Shown here in pieces: positions 45,020 through 55,025 of a DNA stretch of 64,000 bases. This stretch comes from Hippophae tibetana (taxonomy: Eukaryota > Streptophyta > Magnoliopsida > Rosales > Elaeagnaceae): contig CM072808.1 of assembly GCA_037013495.1 (NCBI GenBank), positions 8,781,319-8,845,318 on the forward strand, written 5' to 3'. Below the pieces are notes generated by a model. That model was not told the origin of the DNA and searched no databases. It saw only the letters and a program-made list of their open reading frames with translations. Within the stretch, counting starts at the first letter, position 1. The number at the start of each line of letters is the position of its first letter. The position numbers and the translations under genes were made by a program.

Positions 45020-46276
45020 ATGAAGAACGCTGCTCCATCTACACCAAGCATCGATGTTCCACCTATGGAACGTGGCCGTGAGGAAGTTCAGAAACCACCA
45101 AAGGAATCTCAAGCCAAGTCGAAAGACATGCTTTCTAGCTTAGAGGCATGAGTTGAGAGTGCGCAGGACAGCTTAGGGGAGCTGTTCGACTGGGTGGACA
45201 ACTTAGAGGAACGTTGCAATGGCTTGGAGGCCGAGAATGTGGAGATCCATGCAGCGGTTAAGATGTCCTTCAATGAGCTAGACGGTGGGTTAAGGCAAGA
45301 GATTGAAGGGTTGAAGGCCGAACTTGCCAAGGTAAGAGATCTTATCCAAAGAGAAGTTGCTAATGTCTTGCTTAGAGTGGAGGATATGGGTGGTGATCTA
45401 GCTCTATCTAAGCGAGCTATGGCCGTGGGAACTAGCACAACCACCGTCATAGAAGCTAAGAGAGTGAATGTTCCCAAGCCTAAGACCTTCAATGGTGTTA
45501 GAAATGCTAGGGAAGTTGAGAACTTCCTATGGGGGCTAGAACAATACTTTGAGGCTACTGGCATAACAGACCATGCCAGCAAGATCCGAACTGTAGCCAT
45601 GTATTTTTCCGACACTGCAATGTTGTGGTGGAGACGGAGGCATGGTGATGTGCAACGAGGGGTTTGCACAATTGATACCTTTGATGACTTCAAGAGGGAA
45701 TTCAAATGTCAATTCTTTCCCATAAATGCTGAAGATAAGGCAAGAGGGCGATTGCGACGGTTAAAGCAAACAGGTAGCATAAGGGATTATGTGAAGGAAT
45801 TCACAACCTTGCTGCTTGAAGTCCCCGACACATTAGACAAGGATGCCTTATTCTTATTCATGGATGGTCTCCAATCGTGGGCTAACCTTGAGCTCAAGCG
45901 ACGTGGCGTCCAAGACTTGTGCTCGGCCATTGCGATTGCAGAAAGCTTTATCGATTACTCCATAAACAAAGAGAGCTCAAAAGCCACAGATAAAAAGTTT
46001 GGTGGAGGAAAGAGTGGTGGAGGCCAAGCCAAAAGTCAGGGATCCAAAAATCATAAAGATAGCTCCTCATTCAAATCACAAGATAAGGGGAAGGAGAAGG
46101 AGGGTCATGGTGCCTCGAAGCCCCGTGTGACGTGATTCATATGCGATGGACCGCATTGGACACGTGAATGTCCGAAAAGGAAGGCCTTGAGTGCCTTAGT
46201 TGCTTCCACTCATGACCAGGATGGAGGCGAGTCGGACGAAGGTGCAAAGATGGGTTCTTTGGGCCTACTTGGTGCA
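45020..46276 (+). pseudogene. Chromovirus gag, broken by stops
   Basis: Gag begins at ATG 45,020, the first ATG after the PBS and in frame with everything to 46,600. It encodes an acidic, coiled-coil-like N-terminus, then the Retrotrans_gag core (about 45,470-45,960) with AMLWWRRRHGD, FDDFKREFKCQFFP and SIRDYVKEF. A Lys/Gly/Ser-rich linker follows, then a zinc knuckle of the C-X2-C-X3-H-X4-C form (about 46,135-46,172). The first Cys of the knuckle is a stop (46,135-46,137). An earlier stop at 45,149-45,151 replaces a probable Arg. Gag and pol share one frame, so a single polyprotein is expected in an intact copy. Confidence 0.9.
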
Positions 46277-49200
46277 TTGTAGAGCACCTCAAAGACCCCC
46301 AAAGGCTTGATGTATGTAGATGCAGCCATCAACGGGAAGGTCGCCAAGGCTTTGGTCGACACAAGTGCATCTCATAACTTTGTTTCAGTGGAAGAAGCAA
46401 AAAGACTCGGCCTTAAGGTAGTCCATGGAAGGGGATCTCTCAAAGCAGTTAACTCGGCAGCACTACCATTGCATGGAGTTGCTCGTGAAGTTAAGGTCAG
46501 TCTTGGTGTTTGGACTAGCCAAATGGACTTATTAGTGGTGCCCATGGATGACTTCTTAGTTGTATTCGGCATAGAGTTATTGGACCAGGTAAGAGCTTTC
46601 TTGGTATCATGCTCAACTCTATGTGCATCATGGATGGTTCAAAGGCATGTGTGGTACCGACGGAGAGGACCACCAGACCTACTACCCAAGCTCTCTCAGC
46701 ACTTCAATTCCAGAAGGGATTGGAGAGGGATGAAGAGAGTTATTTGGCCATCCTAAAGGAATACGATGATGAAGAGGCATCACCAAAGCCAAACTTACCG
46801 ACGGAAGTGCAAGTTGTCCTAGATAAGTTCAATGATGTGATGCCTAAGGCATTGCCAAAGCGGTTACCTCTAAGGAGGGAGGTAGACAATGAAATAGAGT
46901 TGGAACCCGGCACCAGGCCACCAGCAATGAGCCCTTATCGAATGACAAACTCAGAGTTGGCAGAATTACGGAAGCAACTCAATGAATTGCTGGATGATGG
47001 CTTCATAAGGCCCTCAAAAGCCCCATTTGGTGCCTCGGTGCTCTTTCAAAAGAAGAAGGATGGCTCGCTACGAATGTGCATCGACTATTGGGCTCTAAAT
47101 AAGATCACGGTAAAGAACAAGTATCTTATCCCTCTTATTACTAATTTGTTCGATCAACTAGGGAATGCTAGATACTTCACAAAATTAGACTTGCGATCGG
47201 GATATTACCAGGTACGCATAGCCAAGGGAGATGAGCCCAAGACCACTTGTGTGACCAGGTACGGTGCCTATGAGTTCCTTGTCATGCCATTTGGTCTTAC
47301 TAATGCACCTGCCACCTTTTGCACTCTAATGAACAAGATTTTCCATCCTTACCTCGATCTGTTCGTGGTAGTATATCTTGATGACATTGTGATATATAGC
47401 CAGACTTTGTAAGAACATCTAGAGCATTTGAAAAAGGTGTTCGAGGTCCTGAGGGAAAATGAGTTGTATGTCAAGAAGGAGAAATGTTCCTTTGCCCAAG
47501 ATAAGGTGATGTTCTTGGGGCACATGATAAAGGATGGGAAATTGATGATGGATGGAGCTAAGGTGAAAGCCATCCAAGAATGGGAACCTCCTGCCAAGGT
47601 TCCTGAGTTAAGATCTTTCCTTGGACTGGTGAACTATTATAGAAGGTTTATCAAGTCCTACTGAGTGAGAGCAGCCCCACTGACCGACCTGCTCAAAAAG
47701 AACAAGTCTTGGGAATGGACAAGCGAATGTCAAGCCTCATTCGAAGACTTGAAGAAGGTTATTAGTGAAGAACCGGTGTTTTGCCTACCAGACCCTTCCA
47801 AGATATACGAGCTGCATACTGATGCCTCCGACTTTTCCATTGGTGGAGTGTTGATACAGGAAGGGCGTCCGATAACTTATGAGAGCCGTAAGCTTAATGA
47901 CACTGAACGCTGCTACATTGTGCAAGAAAAGGAAATGACAGCTATCATTCATTGCCTAAGGGTGTGGAGACACTACTTGTTGGGTTCTCACTTTGTTATC
48001 ATGACAGAAAATGTAGCAACAAGCTACTTCCAAACTCAAAAGAAGTTGAGTCCCAAGCAAGCTCGGTGGCAAGACTTCTTGACGAAGTTTGATTACAGGT
48101 TGGAGTACAAGCCTAGTAAGGAAAATGTGGTGGCTGACGTGTTGAGTTGAAAGATGGAGTTAGCATCCTTGAGTAGGCCAAGTAGTCCTTTATTGGAAAG
48201 GATCAAAGAAGGGTTGGAGCATGATGCCCTTGCTCAAAACCTCCTTGCCCTCATCAAGGAAGGAAAGACAAGGCGATTTTGGCTGAGTGACGGACTACTC
48301 TATGCCAAGCATAATTGCATCTTTGTGCCAAAATGGGGGAGCTTAAGGAAAGAGCTTATCAAGGAGTGCCATGATTCGTTATGGGCTGGACACCCAGGAA
48401 TGAGGCGCACCCTTGCTTTGATCAAGTCAATCTACTATTGGCCTCAACTACAGGACTATGTTGAAGCGTATGTGAGAACTTGTCTTGTGTGCCAACATGA
48501 CAAGATAGAGCAGCATGCACCCAGAGGGTTGTTAGAACCGCTGCCTATTCTAGAGAAACCGTGGGAGAGTGTCTCCATGGATTTCATCACTTGTTTACCA
48601 AAATCAGAGGGCTTTGGCAGCATCATTGTAGTTATCGATCGCTTAAGCAGATATGCAACATTCATACTTGTCTCAACGGATTGCATGGTAGATGAGACGA
48701 CATGGTTGTTCCTCAAGAATGTTGTGAAACATTGGGGGATTCTATCCAATATCGTGAGTGACCGAGACCCACGATTTACTAGTAAGTTTTGGACGGAACT
48801 ATTCAAGTTATTGGGATCAAACTTGAATTTCTCCACAAGTTTTCACCCCCAAAGTGATGGACAAATGGAGCGTGCCAACGCATTGCTGGAGTTATATCTC
48901 AGGCACTTTGTTAGTGCCAACCAACACGATTGGGCTAAGTTGCTAGATGTAGCCCAATTCTCTTACAACTTATAAAGGAGCGAGTCCACCACAAAGAGTC
49001 CCTTTAAGATCGTCGTGGGGCAGCAACCCATGACTCCTCATGCCTTGGCCACAAGTTATGAAGGAAAGAGTCCTACTGCCTTCAAATTTTCCAAGGCGTG
49101 GCATGAACAAGCTAAGTTGGCCCGAGCCTATTTGAACAAGGCGTCTAAGAAGATGAAGAAATGGGCTGACATGAAAATGAGAATGGTGGAATTTCAGGAA

Positions 49201-49653
49201 GGCGATTTGGTCCTTGTCAAACTATTACCCCAACAATTTAAGTCCTTGCGGAAGGTTCATAAGGGTTTGGTGCGGAAGTATGAAGAACTGTTTCCTATCC
49301 TCAAGCGATTTGGCAAGGTGTCCTACAAACTCCAACTCCCTCCGAAGCTTAAAATCTATCCAGTTTTTCATGTGAGCATGTTGAAGCCTTATAATGAAGA
49401 CGAGGATGAAAAAAGTTAGGGAGAATCAAAGAGGGCACCTACCGTAGTAGTAACCTCCTTTGATAGGGAAGTGGACTCTATCTTGGCGGATCGCCTAATT
49501 TGACGCAGGGGCATACCAAGTTATCGGGAATACTTGGTCAAGTGGAAAAATGCCCCGGATATAGAAGCAAGTTGGGAACCTGAGAATTCTTTGTGATAGT
49601 TCAAAGATGACATAGAAAGGTTCAAGCTTGAAGGTGCGACGAAGGCGTCGTGA
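46277..49653 (+). pseudogene. Chromovirus pol: protease, RT, RNase H, integrase, chromodomain
   Basis: Protease (46,307-46,580) has LVDTSASHNF, Asp-Thr-Ser instead of the usual Asp-Thr-Gly. A 1-bp loss near 46,602 shifts the frame; the rest to 49,653 is in one frame. RT (about 46,950-47,450) has [32 protein letters not shown] and catalytic YLDDIVIYS. RNase H follows (about 47,770-48,150, HTDASDFSIGGVL). Integrase (about 48,330-48,975) keeps the HHCC finger and all three catalytic residues (MDFIT, SDRDPRF, GQMERAN). The chromodomain (about 49,440-49,640, YREYLVKWKNAPDIEASWEP) is the domain that steers chromoviruses to heterochromatin. Stops lie at 47,413, 47,662, 48,151, 48,976, 49,420, 49,501 and two near 49,593. 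TGA 49,651-49,653 is the natural end, just before the PPT. Confidence 0.92.
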
Positions 49654-49657
49654 ACTT

Positions 49658-49670
49658 GAGTGGGGGAGGG
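49658..49670 (+). other. Polypurine tract of the chromovirus
   Basis: GAGTGGGGGAGGG directly precedes the 3' LTR and would prime plus-strand synthesis. The truncated sister copy has the same tract at 2,561-2,573 in reverse. Confidence 0.88.
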
Positions 49671-50317
49671 TGTCATATCCCGCTCAAAATGCCCCGTAAA
49701 ATCCAAATAAATGGTGCTTGCTTAAAGGATCTAGACTTTTCTACATGAGAAGGTTCTAGAGTAGCCTATAGATGTCTATAATAAGCTAGAGTTGAATGGA
49801 CTCAACTCAAGCTTTGAAGACCCTAGAATGTTCTAGAGCACGCTGGAGGGTGCTAGAATGGGCTAGAATATTCTAGAACATGTCGGATGGTTCATGAAAG
49901 ATGTATAAGCCGCTGGAAGCTTACGGAACATCCCGGAACTTGCATGAAGGAGCTAGACAAACCTAGAAGACTCTAGAGTTGGCTAGAAGGTCCTAGAACC
50001 TTGTGGCATATTGTACATAAAACAAGAACACTCTTGTATATTCTAGAACTAGAAAGATCTAGAAAGATGTGGCATAGTCTTAAGCTTGGTGTCACACTCT
50101 AAAATAGACCTATTGGTCTTCATTTGTATTTATCCTTAGAATCTTTGGAAATCCTTGGGAAATTGTAAGATAAACTCTCTCTAGAGCAATACAAAACATT
50201 CTTTACAAACTCTCTTTCTAATCTCTTTGGAGTTTCATTCGGATTCAAAGGCAGGATTAGTGCAACGGATGGTGCTAAGTGCCGCACGATCACTACTTGA
50301 AAAATAAGGTCATGGCA
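49671..50317 (+). repeat. 3' LTR of the chromovirus
   Basis: TGTCATATCC to CATGGCA, 647 bp. It keeps the heat-shock-type 13-mer at 49,866-49,878, but its TATA box is mutated. The right flank is AAAGG. Confidence 0.92.
49866..49878 (+). promoter_or_regulatory. Perfect three-unit heat-shock element in 3' LTR
   Basis: GAATATTCTAGAA is identical to the 5' LTR site although nearby bases have diverged (for example CTGAATGG versus TCGGATGG just downstream). Confidence 0.6.
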
Positions 50318-51835
50318 AAAGGCTTTAAATCAGGTTAATCTATCATTTTTTTCATTTCTTAGGATTAATTTCTATTTATTTAAATTATTTTATCTTCTTG
50401 TTGGATTAAAGAAAAAAGAAAGAAAATAAATTAATAAAAAAAGAGGGAGAAAAAATATAGTATTTGATTTATTTTCAAAGTTATAAATATGTTGTATACT
50501 AGATGTTATGTCAATGGTAAAATATATAGCGTGAAAATTAATGATGGCCATAAAGCTAATTTTGTTGGTATTCTTATGGTGGAAAAATTAGATTTGATAA
50601 CTTGGCAACATCCAAAGCCACATGAACTACCATGGATGAATGACTATGAAAAAGTAAAGATAAAAAAATAAGTGTAGGTGACCTTTACAATAGGAAGATA
50701 GGAAGATAGGAAGATGAGGATGTGATGTAGTTCCAATGGAAATGACTCATATTCTTTTGGAGAAACCATGACAGCGAGATATGCAAACAATTCAAGATGA
50801 ATTCACTAATAGGTACTCATTTTTCATTAATAATAAACTAACTATTTTTGTGCAACTAACCCTAAAACAAGTACATATAGCTCAAGTACAATTAAAGAAA
50901 AGAGTGAGCAAGTATAAAGAAGAAAGTTGAAAAAAAGATTGAGTTAAAAAGAGATATTGAACAAAAGATAGAGAGAGATTTGGAAAAAGAAAGTGAATTA
51001 TAAAAAAATGAGTGATTTATAAAAAGAAAGTTATGAAAGAAAGAGAGTGATAAAAAAGATATTAAGTTATAAGAAGAGACTAGGTTGTAGGAAAAGAGTG
51101 AATATAAAAAAGTAATTGAATTATTAGAAGAAAAGAGTTTTAATGAAGAGATGAGTGAAGAAAAGTATAACAAAGAAGAGTTGATAAAAAATATGGTGAT
51201 TTATAAGAAGAAAAGAGTGAGGACGATAGTAAAAAGAAGTGAAGATTGAGAATAGAAGCAAAAAAGGGCAACAATGAAGCTTGGACTAGTGATAAAATTT
51301 GTTATTTTCCTTGTGGGTTGAATTTAGAAGTTACACTACAAATTGATTTTATTGGTGTTGAGCAAAAAATTGATTTCCTAACTAACAAACATCAACTTTA
51401 TTCTTTAATCGGTAAGGTAAATCCAAATAGAGCAACCATGAGATTAATGAGTCATGAGTTTGAATCATCGTTCATAATGCAAACTCTTTACAACATTATA
51501 GTGAAGATTCGAGGATGAATCTTTATAATAAAATGGGAAAGATTAAGGAGAATCATCGATGGATTCATGGACAAGTATGTGCCTATTTACAAGCTACTTG
51601 TGTTGCTTGGATGTGGAGTAAAATTAATAACCGAATAAAATTTGATTTTGGAAAGTTTCATTAAAAATGTGTTAGTATTTTTCCATATCTTTGTCATCAA
51701 ATATATAATTGAGGAAGAATTAAATACGTTAGAAATCTTACTCAATGGACTACAATATTCATAGAGATACCATTTTCATAATTTAAAGGTTTACTAGGTC
51801 AAATATGGCTTTAAAGCAATGCACACTAATTTTTC
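50318..51835 (+). mobile_element. Old gypsy element, right arm after the chromovirus insertion
   Basis: It continues the right arm interrupted at 44,340 and aligns in reverse with 41,690-40,074. The order is A/G-rich leader, protease-type region (50,489-50,671 with RCYVNGKIYSVKI and KLDLITWQHPKPHELPWMND), an A/G-rich Lys/Glu-coding tract (50,890-51,240), an open stretch of unknown function (51,246-51,518) and LTR-like U3 sequence from about 51,640. The protease segment resembles the KLGLPTxxHPRPY-xLQWLND part of plant gypsy polyproteins, but the catalytic Asp-containing motif is degraded (INDGHKANF). Confidence 0.68.
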
Positions 51836-52200
51836 AAATAATTTTATTTCTTAGTTTCATAGTTTATTTGATAGGTTTAATATTTACTTTATTTTATAAG
51901 ATTTTATATTTAATTTTCAGCAATTATATTTTGAGTTTTGTATTTATGTTTTAGTAGCTAGAGTTTACCTTAATGTTTAAAGTCTACGAATACCTATGTA
52001 AGATTTTTATTAAATTCAATCAACTTTGATATAATTTTTAATGAGAGTTTTCTCTTATGTTCTTTTGAGAGCTTTATTAAACTTATCGAGAGTAATTATT
52101 GTGGTGTCTACCTAACCCTTCTTGATACCTTTTGATTCCTATCTCTTTATAGATAACATGTCAAGGTCCTAATTGTTTTTTACAATATGATTTAATCATA
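51640..52200 (+). repeat. Diverged LTR of the same gypsy family
   Basis: The U3-like part (about 51,670-51,835) resembles the middle of the LTR at 42,989-44,322 (GTTTACTAGGtcAAATATGG). The later part, with an AGAGTTTTCTCTTATGTTCTTTTGAGAG hairpin-like segment and ACATGTCAAGGTCC, matches 18,435-18,875 and the reverse of 52,660-53,130. Confidence 0.55.
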
Positions 52201-52258
52201 TTATTAATGATACGATAAAAGAAAAATTTAAATGCCAAAGATTTTCCATGTTGCATAT

Positions 52259-52560
52259 GATGGAGTGTTTAACCTTAGAGTAAATTGTAATTAATTTGAA
52301 AGTATCGTCACTTTGGAAGCTATTTTGGACATCTATCACTATATAAATGTCATCATCTTTTTTTTTAATCTTATATTCAATTAAGACAATTCAAAATTAT
52401 TTGGAAAGCTTACTTAACAACCTATAATTCATATAGAAAAAATATTCCCCCAATTTACATGTTTACTAGGCTAAAATAGCCTCATAATCTATACTACAAA
52501 ATCTATATATATTTTACATTATCTTTTAGAATATTTTTCAAGTGCTAAATAAGAACAACA
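52259..52560 (+). repeat. LTR start fragment of the same gypsy family
   Basis: It starts TGATGGAGTGTTT exactly like the LTR at 42,989 and follows it through TTTACTAGGCTAAAATAGCC to a TTACATTATCTTTTAGAAT block, then breaks off before the TATA box. Confidence 0.6.
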
Positions 52561-52650
52561 AAAAAATATAAAAGAAAATAAAATTAAAAACAAGAAACGA
52601 AAAACAAAAGGATAGGTTGACGTGATTTAGAGTATTGCTTTGATACTATA

Positions 52651-53360
52651 TGATACGAACATCATCTAGAGAAGTGAGACCTAAAGATCAATGTTGATCT
52701 TTCTACTAAGAACGTCATAAATCAAATTGTAAAGATAAAGAAAATGAGGACTACGATGTGTTATCTATAACGAAATATGAACCTTGGTATCAAAGAAGAT
52801 GCTTTAGACACCACACTCAAGAATAAGGGGATGTGAGTGATAAAACTAGGATAAACACCACAATAATTACTCTTGATATGTTTGATAAAGTTCTCAAAAA
52901 AAAATATAAGAGAAAACTATCATAAAAAATTATATTAAAGTTGGCTTTAATTCAATTAAAACCTTACATGTATATTTATAGACTCTAAAACATAACATAA
53001 ACTCCAATTAATAAAACATAAATATAAAACTTAAAATATAATTACTAAAAATTGAATATAAAATCATATGAAATAAATTAAATGTTAGACTTACTAAATA
53101 AACTATGAAACTATGAAAGGTAATTATTTGACAAATTCTTATGCATTTCTTTAAATCCATATTTTACCAAGTAAAATTTTGAATTACGAAAATTGCATCT
53201 CTATGATTATTGTAGCACATTGAGTAAGCTCTCTAGAAAAGTTTATTTTGCATTAATTGGACATTGGATGACAAAGTTATGGTAAAAATATTGATAGTTG
53301 CTCAATAAAACTTTTCAAAATCGAATTTTATTTGGTCATTAATTTTTACTTCACACCCAA
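52651..53360 (-). repeat. LTR of the same gypsy family (minus strand) with PBS
   Basis: It ends (minus strand) with GTATCA at 52,651 followed by TAGTATCAAAGC (52,649-52,638), a tRNA-Met PBS with two transitions. 52,960-53,130 is the inverted copy of 51,840-52,010. 53,150-53,360 aligns in the same orientation with 40,074-40,290. Confidence 0.6.
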
Positions 53361-54814
53361 ACAACCCAAATAGTTTGCAAATAGGACCATATGCTCCCTT
53401 GTCCGTTGAGTGATTTTTTGATCTATTGGCCCAATTAGAATATTCTATGGATCCTTCCATGATGCTCATTGATTCTCATTACCTATCCTCACACTTTATC
53501 TCCTCACTTTCTCTTTCTCTCTCTATTTATCTTTCTCTCTATCTTTCTCTCTTTACTATTACATTGAACTTCCACTATCTCGTTGTATAGTGAACTTCCA
53601 ACGTCAAAATTAGGAGCCCACCCACTTAGCTTTGTTGACCATGGTTGATTGTGCGTGAGGTTTTAATTTTTTTTCTTTTTTACTATTCTTTTCATTTTTA
53701 ATTTAAATAATAGAGATTTTTAAATTTATTACCCAAAAAATATTACATTTTAATTTTTTTTATTTAATGTATAATTTTATTAAATTATAGTAATAATAAA
53801 AGTCACTTAAATCTTTACATATCAAGTGTATTATTATAAAGTTGAAAAACCTTTATGACCCAAAACCTAGCCCAAAATGGACACTAAATAGGAGGGATGT
53901 GATCATATATCTCACTTTATATTTCTTATTGGGTATGATATTATCATTAAGTAAACATAGTGAGAATTTTGGTCTTAAAACATAAATAAGGGGTAAAAGT
54001 ATCATTTAATTTGAATGAAAGATATTAATAGTTTATCAACTATAATCAAAGTGTAAGTGATAAGATCAATCAAACAAATTAAGTTTAAGAAAAAGTTTTT
54101 TTCTTCTTACATATCTTTTCATATACATTGTAATATAATCTTTATTCAAATCATAAAATATTATCTCTACTATAAGAAAATCTAAGAAAGAGAATAACTC
54201 CATAATAAAATAAAAATCTACCACGAATTACACACACACCGGCTCAGCTAGAGTAAGAAGCCAGAGCCTATGCATTACTAAAGAATAGACCTAATATTTA
54301 TTAATTTTTAAAAGGAAACTACGAATCTAGTAATAATTAAAAAATATATAAAAAATCCAAAACTTAAAAAAAAATAAAAAAATGAAGCATGTAAAAATAT
54401 ATTTTTTATTTTTTAAATTGTTATATATCTTTAAATCAATTAATATGTGTTTTAAACTTATCAAAATACATATTTTTGAGTTAATTAGAGAATATATAAT
54501 AACTAAAAATGCATATACTAAATTCACGTATTTTATTTATAATATTTTTTAAAGTGACGTAATTTGGGTATTGAAATTTTATAGTGCCTCGTTTTTATAC
54601 CCTTTGAATATATTTAATGAATCATTACCACTTTTTTCATTTTCTTAAATACCAAACGGATAAGATCTCTTGACCAAAAAAAAAAAGAAAAGAAAAAGGA
54701 ATAAGATATTTTTTGGGGATATTTTGTTGCTGAAAATCACAAAAATACTACGGGTTTCAAAGTACGGTGAGAACTAGGACAGCAGGGTTTTGAATCTGAT
54801 GCTGTGTGGGTAAA
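53361..54814. other. AT-rich upstream region of the nuclear gene
   Basis: It contains a CT-rich microsatellite (about 53,505-53,560) and an A-rich run (about 54,676-54,700) but no reading frame of interest. The last few hundred bases should hold the promoter and 5' UTR of the gene starting at 54,815; TTTATACC near 54,594 is a possible TATA box. Confidence 0.4.
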
Positions 54815-55025
54815 ATGGCAAGTGTATATGCCTCGGTGCATGTTAGCACCAATCCCTTACGCTTCTTGTTGCGTCTTCGCCAAAACTTCATTGAAAGAGG
54901 GCCAAAGCTGTTGGCTTTGAGGCCAGTGAGTTGCTCTTCATCGTCTTCTACTTTGCCAAATGAGAACAGGCGATCAGTCTCGATTTCTATACTACTTGTA
55001 TCGCACCTTTTCTTTACTCCTTATT
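54815..55025 (+). CDS. Exon 1 of a probable thylakoid-lumen protein gene
   Basis: Starting at ATG 54,815 (MASVYASVHV), 70 codons plus one base run to a consensus donor (TT|GTAAGT, intron from 55,026). The peptide is rich in Ser, Arg and hydroxylated residues and lacks acidic residues at the start, as chloroplast transit peptides do. It then shows Asn-Arg-Arg followed by a hydrophobic core SVSISILLVSHLFF. Joined to exon 2 at 59,657 this is followed by Ala-Ile-Ala and Gly-Ser, an A-X-A processing site. A twin-Arg, hydrophobic stretch and AXA together are the bipartite signal of proteins sent through the thylakoid Tat pathway to the lumen. The mature protein cannot be identified; only its first residues lie in the window. 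No stop or frameshift is present, unlike every transposon frame here. Confidence 0.62.

Larger units (their letters stand above)
44341..50317 (+). mobile_element. Full-length Ty3/gypsy chromovirus
   Basis: This 5,977-bp element has two LTRs (44,341-44,974 and 49,671-50,317), a perfect tRNA-Met PBS (44,978-44,989), gag, a pol with protease, RT, RNase H, integrase and chromodomain, and a PPT (49,658-49,670). Both sides show AAAG (TAAAG left, AAAGG right). The uninterrupted relative at 41,680-41,700 shows the pre-insertion sequence, confirming the site. All parts are present but gag-pol carries about ten stops and one frameshift, so it is not autonomous now. By eye the LTRs differ at roughly 30-35 of about 634 aligned bases plus a 12-bp indel. 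The clade was not resolved. Confidence 0.93.

Noticed and set aside
40074-51835. A giant foldback transposon
   Set aside because: The arms contain LTR starts, TATA boxes and degenerate tRNA-Met PBS sites in gypsy order, so two opposed retrotransposon copies explain the symmetry better.
54806-54814. Upstream GTG start giving three extra residues before the nuclear gene's ATG
   Set aside because: Plant nuclear genes use ATG; 54,815 is the first in-frame ATG and gives a normal transit-peptide start. The out-of-frame ATG at about 54,798 ends after four codons.
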